This document shows positions 46,670 to 55,829 of a DNA stretch of 64,000 nt, one piece after another. The DNA lies in assembly GCA_029972225.1 (NCBI GenBank), contig CP124756.1:1346001-1410000 (forward strand), in the 5' to 3' direction. Within the stretch, counting starts at the first letter, position 1, and the number at the start of each line of letters is the position of its first letter. The stretch comes from Candidatus Thiothrix putei. Its GTDB lineage: Bacteria; Pseudomonadota; Gammaproteobacteria; Thiotrichales; Thiotrichaceae. Below the pieces are notes generated by a model, which worked only from the letters and a program-made list of their open reading frames with translations, was not told the origin of the DNA and did not search any database. Made by a program: the position numbers and the translations under genes.

Positions 46670-46930
46670 GTGACTATCAGCATGATTGTGCAACGTTGGA
46701 AGGTTACGATTCCATCAGCCTGCAACCTGCTACTTACGACAAATTGGGTTCTAGCCATTGTGGCGTCCCTAGAGCAGGTTTTGTGGCTGTCGGTGGTGAT
46801 GTCGGGAATATTGAGCCTAATACGGGTATCTTGTTTCATTACTGCAATATCGTAGTATGCCGCGATGCCGGTGATACTCATCACTTTATCCATGTTGTGA
46901 CGGATTAAATTACTCCATCCATTCTCTGAA

Positions 46931-46968
46931 ACCCACCCAGCATGAGCAATTGTTGGGTCGGGTTTTTT
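46931..46968 (+). terminator. Rho-independent terminator after AHNAK-like gene
   Basis: ACCCACCCA pairs with TGGGT-C-GGGT (one bulged C) around a 14-base loop and is followed by six T. It ends the AHNAK-like transcript 22 bases after its stop and separates it from the CHAT gene. Confidence 0.8.
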
Positions 46969-47049
46969 CTACAACAGCGCACCGCACCATGGTAGAACCC
47001 CTGTTTTTGTACTACACAATAGTCAGTCGAAAAATAATGCGGGGGACGC

Positions 47050-50000
47050 ATGGAATCCATCAAGATCAGTGGCAAGTTAACCGGGCAAGACTTTCCACAT
47101 AAAACCAGCAATGATTATGCCGATATTCTGACGGTTACTTGTCAGCAAGAAGTCACACTGGAAGCCTTACGCAGTGGCGGTAAAAGCGTCGAGTTGAAAG
47201 ACATTGACCCCGACACCTTAGTCGAACTGGAATTTGAAGGCGGTTTTAAACGTTGGGTACGGGCAGGGGATTTACGCGCACAAGCTACCCAAGAGGCGAG
47301 TCGCTCCGCTACGAGTGAGTTCATGCTTACGCCTGCCAGTTTTGAGGTGAGTAATCAGCGTGGGGCTGTCGGTCTGGTATTAAAGTTTCTACGCTTGCTC
47401 AAAGTTGATCCGGTCAGTGACATGAGCGATGCCCTGTCTGAACTGTTAGTCGATAAGCTGGAAACCCGCAAAATTCCTCAACCCGGTGTGTACCGTTGTG
47501 CCAGTACCGACAAGTTGGAGCTGGAATTAATCACGCAAGCCGGAGACATCGACACCAGCAAGCCAGTGTTACTGTTTTTGCATGGCACGTTTTCCAGTAC
47601 CGATGGCAGTTTCGGGGAATTGTGGGAATCCCGTCAAGGTTACAACGCGGCTGCATGGTTGCAACGCTTGTTTGCGCCTTATGGTCAGCAAGTGTTGGCG
47701 TTGGAACACCACACGCTCACCGTCAGCCCGGTGCACAATGCACTGCAAGTCTTGCGCTTGTTGCCGCCGCATACACGCTTACACCTGATTAGCCATTCAC
47801 GCGGTGGTTTGGTGGGCGAATTGCTGTGCCAAGGGGGGTTGAAACGCAAAACCCGTGATTCTGGCGATAAGTTTTTGGACAGTGACGAGGTGTTTGCGCG
47901 TGCAGAACTCCAGCCCTTTGAACATCATGCCCGCACACAAGATATGCAAGGCTTGCAGGAAATCGCGGCCTTGCTCAATGACAAGCAAATCAGAGTAGAA
48001 CGCTTTGCACGGGTGGCTTGTCCGGGACGTGGTACGGTGTTGGCTTCGGAACGTCTCGAAGATAACCTGTCAGTCATTTTCAATGTGTTGAGTTTTATTC
48101 CTGCACCCCGGTTTCAGATGTTGGCAGAGTTTGTGCGCATGGTGTTGATGGCGACTGCCCGCAAGCGTACCAACCCGCAAGAGTTACCGGGCTTAGAAGC
48201 GATGATGCCGACTTCCCCCTTGGTACGTTTGCTGAATCGCCCCGATGTGCAGCTCGATTCTGACATTACGGTGATTTCTGGGGAGATGCGTGCCTCAACG
48301 GTATTGGGGCATTTTAAGGAATGGGTGACGCAACGCTTTTTCGGTGAGGAAAACGATTTTGTGGTGAATACCGCCGGAATGTACGGCGGAGCGCGGCGGT
48401 TGCGCGGGATGCGTTTTTATCTGGATCAGGGCGATGATAGCAGCCACTTTAATTACTTTCGTAAGGGCGAAGTACGCGAACGTTTGATTAGCGCGTTGCA
48501 ACACCCGGATAGCGATTTGCGCTTACGTCCGTTGTTGACGGAAACGCCGGTCACACGTTCAGTAGCGCGTGCTAACCGTAGTGGGCAAAAAGCCAAACGC
48601 AGCACGGTGTATTTCCTGCCCGGTTTTATGGGGTCGAGTCTACAGGCTAACGGTACGCCGGTGTGGTTGGATATGTCGGCGTTGGGTTGGGGCGATTTTT
48701 CCCGCCTGCAAATGGACAGTGCCGGTGTGCAGCCGAATGGTGTGTTGGATGCGCCTTATCGCCCCTTGCTGACGATGCTGGAAGCCAGTCACACGCTCGT
48801 GGAATTTGACTACGACTGGCGGCGCTCCTTCGCTGAAGCTGGGCGACGTTTGGGGGATGCGCTAGAGCAAGAATTGGATAAAGCCAAAGCCAGCAATAGC
48901 AAGTTGGTGTTGCGTTTGCTGGCACATTCCAGTGGCGGTTTGGTGGCTTTGGCGCTGATGAGTGAGTCGCCTAACGTGTGGCAACGGCTGCGCGAAGAAG
49001 CGGATTGCAGGGTGGTGATGTTGGGTACGCCGTTGCAGGGAACGTATGCAGCGGTGCAAATCCTGTTAGGGCAACACCGTTTGCTGAGCTTGTTGAATTT
49101 GCTGGACGGGCGCATGGATGAGCGCGAAGGGCAATTATTGGCACAGCAGTTTGCGCGTTACCCCGGTGTGCTGGAATTGCTGCCTGCCGCTTATTTGCAC
49201 GAAGACCGTTGGCAAACCTTATTAGGCGAGGCTTTTCACGCATGGCCTGCCCGCAACTTACTGGCGGATGCGCGGCGGGTGCGTGAACATTTACGTGCGG
49301 TGGAGCTGGATACCCAACGCATTATTTACCTGTATGGCAAAGCGAGCCTGACCCCGGATGATGTGCAAGAATACAACGGTAGCTTACGGTTTCATGCCAG
49401 TGGAGCCGGGGATGGCGTAACCTTGTGGGCAGAACTGCCCGCCAAATTGCCAACCTGGTATCTGCCAGTGGAACATGGGCGTATGACCAGCCACAGTGAG
49501 TATTTCCAAACCTTGCAATATTTGCTGGATGATGGTTTGTCGCGCCAATTGGAAACCCAGCCGCCTGCGATTGGTAAGGCGGTGGGGCAATGGCTGCCGA
49601 CGATTCGCAGCGAATTATTCCCGGATGAACAGGAATTGCTGGCAGCCGCGTTGGGCTACCATACGCGCATGACACAGGAGGAAGTGCGTCAGCCAGTGGA
49701 AGTGCGTGTGGTGCATGGCAATCTGGAACAAGTGGCGCATCCCGTTGTGGTGGGGCATTACGAGGGGGATTCGATTATCAGCGCGGAAGCCTTGCTGGAT
49801 AAGCGCTTACATGGGCGACTCAGTGAATTGCACCGCATGGGCTTGTATCCGGGGGAACTGGGTACGTCATACGTTTTCCTGAATCCTGGACACAAGCCGG
49901 GGGGCGCGGTCATCGTGGGTTTGGGTGAGGTCGGCAAGTTAACCACCGGGGAGTTAACCGCCAGTTTCACACGGGCGATGATGGCCTATTCCCTGAAAAT

Positions 50001-52428
50001 CCGGGAAGAATTGGAGCGCGTGCCTTTAAGCACCACACAGGCCGAGGCGGAATCAGTGCCAGTCCATGTGGCAACGTTGCTGATCGGTACGGTTGGCGGG
50101 GGGAGCATCACCCTAGCGGATTCGATTACGGCAATATTGCGTGGCATGACTCATGCCAATCAGGCATTGGATAAGAGCGAACGTGGTTTGCGTTTGCGTT
50201 TGCGTTTGCAAGTGATCGAGTTTATCGAACTGTATGAAGACCGTGCGGTGGAGGCGGCACGATTGGTGCAAGATTTGGTGTTGCTGCCGGAGTTTCGCAA
50301 CGATTTCAACGTCAAGCGTTTAATGCAATGTTTGCCGGGTAAACGTCGTCGGGTGATGTATAACGATCCGCCGGGTTGGTGGCGGCGGATTCAAGTCGAG
50401 GCCAGCGCTGATGGCCTGAAATACACGGCACTGACTGACAAGGCACGCGCCGAGCTGGTGTTGCAAGCCACGCAACGTAAGTTAGTGGATCAATTTATTG
50501 AGAAAGCGATTACTTCCAACGCGGATGACCCGGATACGGGCAAAATCTTATTTGAATTGTTGTTACCGGCGGCGATGAAGGAGCAAGCACCGAATGCTGA
50601 AAATCTGGTGATGGTGTTGGATAGCGCCGCGTCAGCTTATCCGTGGGAATTGTTGTACAACCGTTTTGATCATGAATCACAACCGCTTTCCGTGCGCTTT
50701 GGCTTGGTGCGTCAGTTGCAGGTGGGACAATACCGCCAGCGGGTGGTGAATCCCGTGGATCGTTCGGCGTTGGTGATTGGTGATCCGCCGGTTAAGGGTG
50801 AATTTGTACGGTTGCCAGCGGCTAAGCAAGAGGCTGAAACGGTGGCTAATTTGCTAGAAGCAGGCGGTTTCAGCAAAGTGACCCGCGAAATCGGCACCGA
50901 TTCACAAGCGATTTTGAAAGCCTTGCACACGGGGGATTACCGGGTATTGCATCTGGCAGGGCACGGGGTGTACCGCTATCGCCCACACCCTGACAGTACC
51001 GTGGAAGTGAGCGGGATGGTGTTGGGTGATGGCATTTTCCTGACGCCAGTTGAAATTGGGCAAATGCGCAAAGTACCGGAATTAGCGTTCATCAATTGCT
51101 GCCATTTGGCTCAAATGGACTTCATGAGTGCCGAGGTGCAAACCGCCGTCAGCAGCGACCGTAGCAAATTGGCAGCGAGTTTGGCGCAAGAACTTATCCG
51201 TATGGGGGTGAGAGCGGTTATCGCAGCAGGGTGGGCCATCAATGACAATGCGGCAAAAGTGTTTGCTGAACAATGCTACAACGCGTTGTTGCAAGGGTAT
51301 ACGTTTGGCATGGCGACGTTGATGGCTCGGCGTGAAACCTGGCAGCAATACCCGCAGAGTAATACTTGGGGGGCTTACCAATGTTACGGTGATCCTGATT
51401 ACAAACTGTTAAGCCGTCAGCCCGATACCAGCGGTAGCGATAAGACGGTCGATAGCTGGCGTTTCGTGGCAGAAGTGGAGGTGGTTGCTGAGTTGCAAAA
51501 CCTGATCCATGCAGCGGATACTGCCCAGACCAGTGATATTGCGTGGTTGCAGGAACGTTTGCAGCAATTGCATCGGGCGATTCCGGCAGAATGGTTGTCT
51601 CATGCCGACATCCTGTATGCCTTGGGGAGGGCTTACGGCAAGCTGGATTTGTTTGCTCCGGCGTTGGATGCGTACCAAGCGGCGTTGGATTCGCCACAAG
51701 CCGATTACCCGGTGATTTTGCTGGAAGACAAAGTGAGCTTGCAAACCGCTTGGGCCTTGGCATGGGCGCAAGGCAAGGTGGAAGCACCTGCTACACGCTT
51801 GGCAAGTTCCCCCGCTGCGTTGATGGATGATAGTTTCAAAACGCTCCAGTTGCTGGATGGTTTGGGCAACAGCCTGCAACGTTTTGAAGAGGTCGGCAAG
51901 TTTTGGAAGCGTAAGGCATTAATGACAACGGGCGAGGAACGTGCGGATGCGTTACGTGAGATGGAGCAAGCTTACAAGCGTGCCCATGAGTTTGCTTTGC
52001 AGGAAACGCATACGGTGGCGGGGTATCCGCTGATCAATTGGTTGACGTGCAAAGTGGTGCGCTACTTGCGCGGGCATGTGAAGCAATTGGATCGGCAAGA
52101 GTTGAAGCATTGGATGGATCAGGCACGGCAATGTGTTGAATCAAGCGACCGTGGCGCAGTTTCGTTTTGTTCGGGGATTACGCGAGCCGAATACAGCTTG
52201 CTGCATTACATTATTGGCGCACGGCTGAATGAAACCACCCAAGTACAGAAAGTGATCGCCGATTATGTGCAAGCGGTTGGGCGCGGGGTAGCACCCCGGC
52301 AATTACGCTTTGTGCGGGAACATTTGGACTTTTTACGCACGATGCTGAGTGAGTTTCAGGAAGAAAAACAGCAATTACAGCCTGTCGTCGTGGCGCTATT
52401 GGAGATAGAAGAAAAACTATCGGTTTAG
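47050..52428 (+). CDS. Giant two-hydrolase/CHAT-protease fusion protein
   Basis: A 1792-residue, apparently cytoplasmic protein. Domain 1 (about 160-450) is an alpha/beta hydrolase with LLFLHGTFSST and nucleophile elbow SHSRGG (Ser250). Domain 2 (about 515-860) is an LCAT-like hydrolase with FLPGFMGSS and AHSSGG (Ser627). Residues about 880-1000 (VVVGHYEGDSIISAEALLDK, AVIVGLGEVGKLTTGELT) resemble the N-terminal domain of M17 aminopeptidases. A CHAT protease follows (about 1170-1430): PWELLYNR, catalytic HLAGHGVY (His1305) and AFINCCHLA (Cys1351). The last 340 residues are helical and TPR-like. CHAT is the caspase/separase-related domain used in Craspase and gasdermin systems; substrate here is unknown. 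GGGGGACGC precedes ATG 47050. Confidence 0.85.
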   Translation: MESIKISGKLTGQDFPHKTSNDYADILTVTCQQEVTLEALRSGGKSVELKDIDPDTLVELEFEGGFKRWVRAGDLRAQATQEASRSATSEFMLTPASFEVSNQRGAVGLVLKFLRLLKVDPVSDMSDALSELLVDKLETRKIPQPGVYRCASTDKLELELITQAGDIDTSKPVLLFLHGTFSSTDGSFGELWESRQGYNAAAWLQRLFAPYGQQVLALEHHTLTVSPVHNALQVLRLLPPHTRLHLISHSRGGLVGELLCQGGLKRKTRDSGDKFLDSDEVFARAELQPFEHHARTQDMQGLQEIAALLNDKQIRVERFARVACPGRGTVLASERLEDNLSVIFNVLSFIPAPRFQMLAEFVRMVLMATARKRTNPQELPGLEAMMPTSPLVRLLNRPDVQLDSDITVISGEMRASTVLGHFKEWVTQRFFGEENDFVVNTAGMYGGARRLRGMRFYLDQGDDSSHFNYFRKGEVRERLISALQHPDSDLRLRPLLTETPVTRSVARANRSGQKAKRSTVYFLPGFMGSSLQANGTPVWLDMSALGWGDFSRLQMDSAGVQPNGVLDAPYRPLLTMLEASHTLVEFDYDWRRSFAEAGRRLGDALEQELDKAKASNSKLVLRLLAHSSGGLVALALMSESPNVWQRLREEADCRVVMLGTPLQGTYAAVQILLGQHRLLSLLNLLDGRMDEREGQLLAQQFARYPGVLELLPAAYLHEDRWQTLLGEAFHAWPARNLLADARRVREHLRAVELDTQRIIYLYGKASLTPDDVQEYNGSLRFHASGAGDGVTLWAELPAKLPTWYLPVEHGRMTSHSEYFQTLQYLLDDGLSRQLETQPPAIGKAVGQWLPTIRSELFPDEQELLAAALGYHTRMTQEEVRQPVEVRVVHGNLEQVAHPVVVGHYEGDSIISAEALLDKRLHGRLSELHRMGLYPGELGTSYVFLNPGHKPGGAVIVGLGEVGKLTTGELTASFTRAMMAYSLKIREELERVPLSTTQAEAESVPVHVATLLIGTVGGGSITLADSITAILRGMTHANQALDKSERGLRLRLRLQVIEFIELYEDRAVEAARLVQDLVLLPEFRNDFNVKRLMQCLPGKRRRVMYNDPPGWWRRIQVEASADGLKYTALTDKARAELVLQATQRKLVDQFIEKAITSNADDPDTGKILFELLLPAAMKEQAPNAENLVMVLDSAASAYPWELLYNRFDHESQPLSVRFGLVRQLQVGQYRQRVVNPVDRSALVIGDPPVKGEFVRLPAAKQEAETVANLLEAGGFSKVTREIGTDSQAILKALHTGDYRVLHLAGHGVYRYRPHPDSTVEVSGMVLGDGIFLTPVEIGQMRKVPELAFINCCHLAQMDFMSAEVQTAVSSDRSKLAASLAQELIRMGVRAVIAAGWAINDNAAKVFAEQCYNALLQGYTFGMATLMARRETWQQYPQSNTWGAYQCYGDPDYKLLSRQPDTSGSDKTVDSWRFVAEVEVVAELQNLIHAADTAQTSDIAWLQERLQQLHRAIPAEWLSHADILYALGRAYGKLDLFAPALDAYQAALDSPQADYPVILLEDKVSLQTAWALAWAQGKVEAPATRLASSPAALMDDSFKTLQLLDGLGNSLQRFEEVGKFWKRKALMTTGEERADALREMEQAYKRAHEFALQETHTVAGYPLINWLTCKVVRYLRGHVKQLDRQELKHWMDQARQCVESSDRGAVSFCSGITRAEYSLLHYIIGARLNETTQVQKVIADYVQAVGRGVAPRQLRFVREHLDFLRTMLSEFQEEKQQLQPVVVALLEIEEKLSV

Positions 52429-52622
52429 GTGGGTTGGATCAGCAGTAGCAATAATCCCGCGAGCAGGTAATACGCTGAGAATTGGATGGTAAGCGGTTTT
52501 TTGAATTCTTCGGGGATGTAGTCTTCCACAAAGGGAAAGAAGTAGCGGATGCCACCAATGATCAGTGTGGTGATGCCAAATAGAACGAGAACAAAGCCAA
52601 TGGCTGCAAGTAGATTCATCAT
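52425..52622 (-). CDS. Small membrane protein
   Basis: A 65-residue protein with two membrane helices (LLAAIGFVLVLFGITTLIIG and FSAYYLLAGLLLLLIQP) linked by a charged loop with EDYIPEEFKKP. It converges on the CHAT gene, overlapping it by 4 bases. No family recognised. Confidence 0.6.
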   Translation of the reverse strand: MMNLLAAIGFVLVLFGITTLIIGGIRYFFPFVEDYIPEEFKKPLTIQFSAYYLLAGLLLLLIQPT

Positions 52623-52702
52623 GATGTGGGTACTGTCACTGTGTATTTGATGAGAACAATAGTAGCATTAACTGCATATCTATCGCAGGAGAGCCTCCCT
52701 TA

Positions 52703-53575
52703 ATGTCACCAGTCAGACGCGCCCTTTCATTTTTGAAACGGGCGCTGATTAGTTTCCGTGCCAATCAGGGCATCCTGCTGGCGGGTGCAATTGCCTATTA
52801 CACTTTATTATCCATTATTCCGCTGTTCACCCTGCTGATTGTGGCGTTGTCTCACCTGATCAACGAACAGCAATTGCTGAACATTGTCGAAAGTAACCTT
52901 AGCCCAATATTCGGTACACAGGCGAAGGTGATTACCTACCAAATGGAACTCTTTCTGCAAAACCGACAGGCTGTGGGTTGGATCGGGTTGGTGATTTTGA
53001 TCTTTTTCAGTTCCATGGCGTTTACTGTGCTAGAAAATGCTATGTCGGTGATTTTTTTTCACCGGGTTAATATCCACCGCCGCCACTTTCTGGTGTCAGC
53101 CATTATCCCGTATGCCTATATTCTGGTGCTGGGCATCGCTATCCTGCTCATTACTATCGTTAGCGGTGCGCTGGATTTGCTGCACGGTGAAGTTGTAACC
53201 CTCCTGTTCTGGACGCTGGAACTCGACCGTTTCACCGGCAGTATTTTGTACGGGTTCGGTATTGTCGGTTTGACGCTACTGCTGGCTTCCTTCTACATGG
53301 TGATGCCAGTGGGCAATATTTGCTTTCGCCATGCACTGGCGGGCAGTTTTTGTGTCGCGATTTTATGGGAAATCACGCGCCACCTGTTGGTGTGGTATTT
53401 TTCTACCCTGTCGATGGTCAATATTATTTACGGTTCACTGACCACCGCCGTGATTGCACTGCTGTTTCTGGAGGTTGCCGCCATTATTCTGCTGTTTGGG
53501 GCGCAAGTCATCGCGGAATATGAACGGCAAGATATGGACAACGCAGAGAATCCGCCGCCTACCCTGCATACTTAA
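52703..53575 (+). CDS. YihY/BrkB-family inner-membrane protein
   Basis: A 290-residue protein with six membrane helices; the N-terminal GILLAGAIAYYTLLSIIPLF and the later HALAGSFCVAILWEITRHLL and YGSLTTAVIALLFLEVAAII are typical of the family once called ribonuclease BN. The role is unclear (a transporter or envelope protein). GCAGGAGAG lies upstream of ATG 52703. Confidence 0.88.
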   Translation: MSPVRRALSFLKRALISFRANQGILLAGAIAYYTLLSIIPLFTLLIVALSHLINEQQLLNIVESNLSPIFGTQAKVITYQMELFLQNRQAVGWIGLVILIFFSSMAFTVLENAMSVIFFHRVNIHRRHFLVSAIIPYAYILVLGIAILLITIVSGALDLLHGEVVTLLFWTLELDRFTGSILYGFGIVGLTLLLASFYMVMPVGNICFRHALAGSFCVAILWEITRHLLVWYFSTLSMVNIIYGSLTTAVIALLFLEVAAIILLFGAQVIAEYERQDMDNAENPPPTLHT

Positions 53576-53645
53576 GAACTATCGCTTACTACAAACCGCT
53601 AAAGCCATTAAACTTAATGCCTAACTGGAAGCGGAGTCATCATAA

Positions 53646-53879
53646 ATGCCTATTAAAGTACTATTTTTTGCCAGTCTGCGTGAGCGTATCGGGCAAAGCC
53701 AGCGGTTGTTGGAAAGTGACATGCCGTTGACCTTACAAGAGGTGTGGCAACGCAGCAGCGGCGAATCTCATCTACCGGGAAATGTGCTGATGTCCATCAA
53801 CCAAACCTACGCTAATGCCAGTAGCCTGGTACAACCGGGTGATGAAGTGGCTTTTTTCCCCCCGGTTACCGGAGGTTGA
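53646..53879 (+). CDS. moaD: Molybdopterin synthase small subunit
   Basis: A 77-residue ubiquitin-fold protein ending in the Gly-Gly tail (VAFFPPVTGG) that carries the sulfur as a thiocarboxylate. VLFFASLRERIG is the usual start. It sits 2 bases before the moaE ATG. Molybdopterin is needed by many oxidoreductases, not by nitrogenase. Confidence 0.93.
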   Translation: MPIKVLFFASLRERIGQSQRLLESDMPLTLQEVWQRSSGESHLPGNVLMSINQTYANASSLVQPGDEVAFFPPVTGG

Positions 53880-53881
53880 GG

Positions 53882-54322
53882 ATGCAATACGTCGAAGTGC
53901 GGGAAGCGCCGTTTGATCCTTGGCAATACCTTGCTGAATGGCAAAGCCAGCACCCTTTGGATGCACGAGCGGGGGCAACGGCTGTTTTCGTCGGTACGAT
54001 GCGGGACTTCAATGAAGGTGATGATGTTACCGGCATGTATTTAGAACATTATCCCGGTATGACCGAGCGCCAGTTAGAAACGCTGGTGGCGGCTTCGGTG
54101 CAGGAATGGTCGCTGGATGCAGCACTGGTGGTGCATCGCGTCGGGGAAATTGCGCCCGCTCAGCCGATTGTATTGGTCGCTGTTTGGTCTGCTCACCGGG
54201 CTGAGGCATTCGACGCTTGCCGCCACTTGATGGAAACCCTTAAACACACCGCACCTTTCTGGAAGCGTGAAACCTTAACGGATGGTTCAGTACGCTGGGT
54301 GGATAAAAATACGCCCGGATGA
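53882..54322 (+). CDS. moaE: Molybdopterin synthase large subunit
   Basis: A 146-residue catalytic subunit with GATAVFVGTMRDFNEGDDV, VHRVGEIAPAQPIVLVAVWS, the block HRAEAFDACRHLMETLK, and the catalytic lysine in APFWKRE. ATG 53882 follows a GGAGG site and is preferred over an in-frame TTG 6 bases earlier. Confidence 0.94.
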   Translation: MQYVEVREAPFDPWQYLAEWQSQHPLDARAGATAVFVGTMRDFNEGDDVTGMYLEHYPGMTERQLETLVAASVQEWSLDAALVVHRVGEIAPAQPIVLVAVWSAHRAEAFDACRHLMETLKHTAPFWKRETLTDGSVRWVDKNTPG

Positions 54323-54343
54323 AGTCATCACTAAGGAATACCT

Positions 54344-55777
54344 GTGACTGCTTATTTGAGTAGCTGGTTCAACACAGGCTTGCTGTTGTTGGATATTTTT
54401 ATCGTGGCAGTATTGTTGCCGACGGTGGTGCAACAACGCCGTGAGTCGGGGGCAACCTTGGCGTGGGTGTTGGTGATTGTGTTTGTGCCTTTCCTTGGTC
54501 TGTTAAGTTTCTGGCTATTTGGCACAACACGCTTGCATTTGCGCCGTCGTAAACGCCGTCGGGTAGAAGAAAAGTTTGCTAATGCGCTGCAACAGGTGCA
54601 AATCAGTCTGAATGGTGAGCAGCGTATTCGTGGGATTCCGCCGTCTTTACTCACATTGGTGCATAAATTGGATGAAATCGGCCCACTAGGGGGGAATGCG
54701 GTCGAGATTATGCGTGAAGGTGAGCATTTATTCGATACGCTGGAGCAAGCCTTTGCTGCGGCTAAGCAGCATATTCATCTGATTTACTACATCTGGGAAC
54801 CCGACTATACCGGGGAACGGTTGCGGGATGCCTTGGTGAGGGCGGCACAGCGGGGTGTGACGGTACGGTTGCTGGTTGATGATGTGGGTTCGCGCCAAGC
54901 GAAAGCGGGCTTTTTTGCACCGTTGTTGGCGGTTGGTGGGCAAGTCGAGCGTTTTCTGAAAGTGAATGTGCTGAGTCGCCAACTCAATCTGAATAACCGT
55001 AATCACCGTAAAATTGTCATTATTGATGGCAGTATCGCGTTTACTGGCGGGATGAACGTGGGGGATGTGTACGCAGGCAGGGGTGAGCCGTGGCAAGATT
55101 TGCACGCCCGTATTCAAGGACCGGTGGTGTATACCTTACAGGAGGCATTTTGTCAGGATTGGTATCACGCGACTGGTGAGGATCTGGTCAGCGAGGTATA
55201 TTTTCCGGTGATTCCTGATGCAGGCACGATTCGCGCTCAGTTCCTTGCGAGTGGCCCTGCGGATGAGCGTTGGCAGGCCATTCACACCGTCTTGTTTGCG
55301 GCAATGAATCTGGCAACCGAACGTATTTGGATTGAAACCCCTTATTTTGTGCCGGATCGCCCGATTCTGATGGCGTTGCAAACGGCGGCCTTGCGCGGGG
55401 TGGATGTGCGTTTGCTATTGCCCGGTAAATCGGATCATCCCTTGGTATTGTATGCGGGGCGTTCCTTTATTGATGATTTGCTGGCAGCAGGCGTGCGAGT
55501 GTTTGAAATGTACCGAGCCATGCCTCATGCGAAAGCGGTGATGATTGATGGCAATTTTGCCACGCTGGGTTCAGCCAATATGGATCAGCGCAGTTTTCGC
55601 TTGAATTTTGAGGGCAACATCTTTTTTTATGGCACGGAAATCGCGACGAAACTGGAGCAAGATTTCCTCGCTGTGTGCGCGAATACCCAAGAAGTGACTG
55701 AGGCACAGCGACGTAAGCTGAGTAAAAGCCAGCGTTTGGTGGAGAGTATTGCCCGTTTGCTTGCACCTTTGTTGTAA
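54344..55777 (+). CDS. cls: Cardiolipin synthase
   Basis: Joins phosphatidyl groups to make cardiolipin in the inner membrane. Two N-terminal helices are followed by two HKD phospholipase-D motifs: NHRKIVIIDGSIAFTGG (His221, Lys223, Asp228) and HAKAVMIDGNFATLGSANMD (His395, Lys397, Asp402). Length 477 is normal. The start is GTG 54344 with an AAGGAA site. Confidence 0.93.
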   Translation: MTAYLSSWFNTGLLLLDIFIVAVLLPTVVQQRRESGATLAWVLVIVFVPFLGLLSFWLFGTTRLHLRRRKRRRVEEKFANALQQVQISLNGEQRIRGIPPSLLTLVHKLDEIGPLGGNAVEIMREGEHLFDTLEQAFAAAKQHIHLIYYIWEPDYTGERLRDALVRAAQRGVTVRLLVDDVGSRQAKAGFFAPLLAVGGQVERFLKVNVLSRQLNLNNRNHRKIVIIDGSIAFTGGMNVGDVYAGRGEPWQDLHARIQGPVVYTLQEAFCQDWYHATGEDLVSEVYFPVIPDAGTIRAQFLASGPADERWQAIHTVLFAAMNLATERIWIETPYFVPDRPILMALQTAALRGVDVRLLLPGKSDHPLVLYAGRSFIDDLLAAGVRVFEMYRAMPHAKAVMIDGNFATLGSANMDQRSFRLNFEGNIFFYGTEIATKLEQDFLAVCANTQEVTEAQRRKLSKSQRLVESIARLLAPLL

Positions 55778-55829
55778 CGTATTGAAATTTTATGTTAAGG
55801 TTTTGATAGTTAAGTATTAGGAGCGAGTT

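Larger units (their letters stand above)
43816..46908 (+). pseudogene. Membrane-anchored protein with AHNAK-like repeats, split by IS66
   Basis: An N-terminal helix (FLIQALLWLLAAFVLGYFLG) is followed by a Val/Pro/Asp-rich array from about residue 95 to 355, made of units such as DVPDVSLKVPEVDVP, with a longer repeated block (WKAPSLDVPDVEV, then PTLDLSGVDPHKPI) occurring twice, and two Ala-rich hydrophobic stretches. The pattern resembles the repeats of eukaryotic AHNAK. An IS66 element interrupts it; joining 43816-45082 with 46679-46908 gives 499 codons and a C-terminus with Cys and His (SSHCGVPRAGFVAVGGDVGN ... NIVVCRDAGDTHHFIHVVTD). As it stands the frame ends at 45111 inside the IS. Function unknown. 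Confidence 0.85.
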
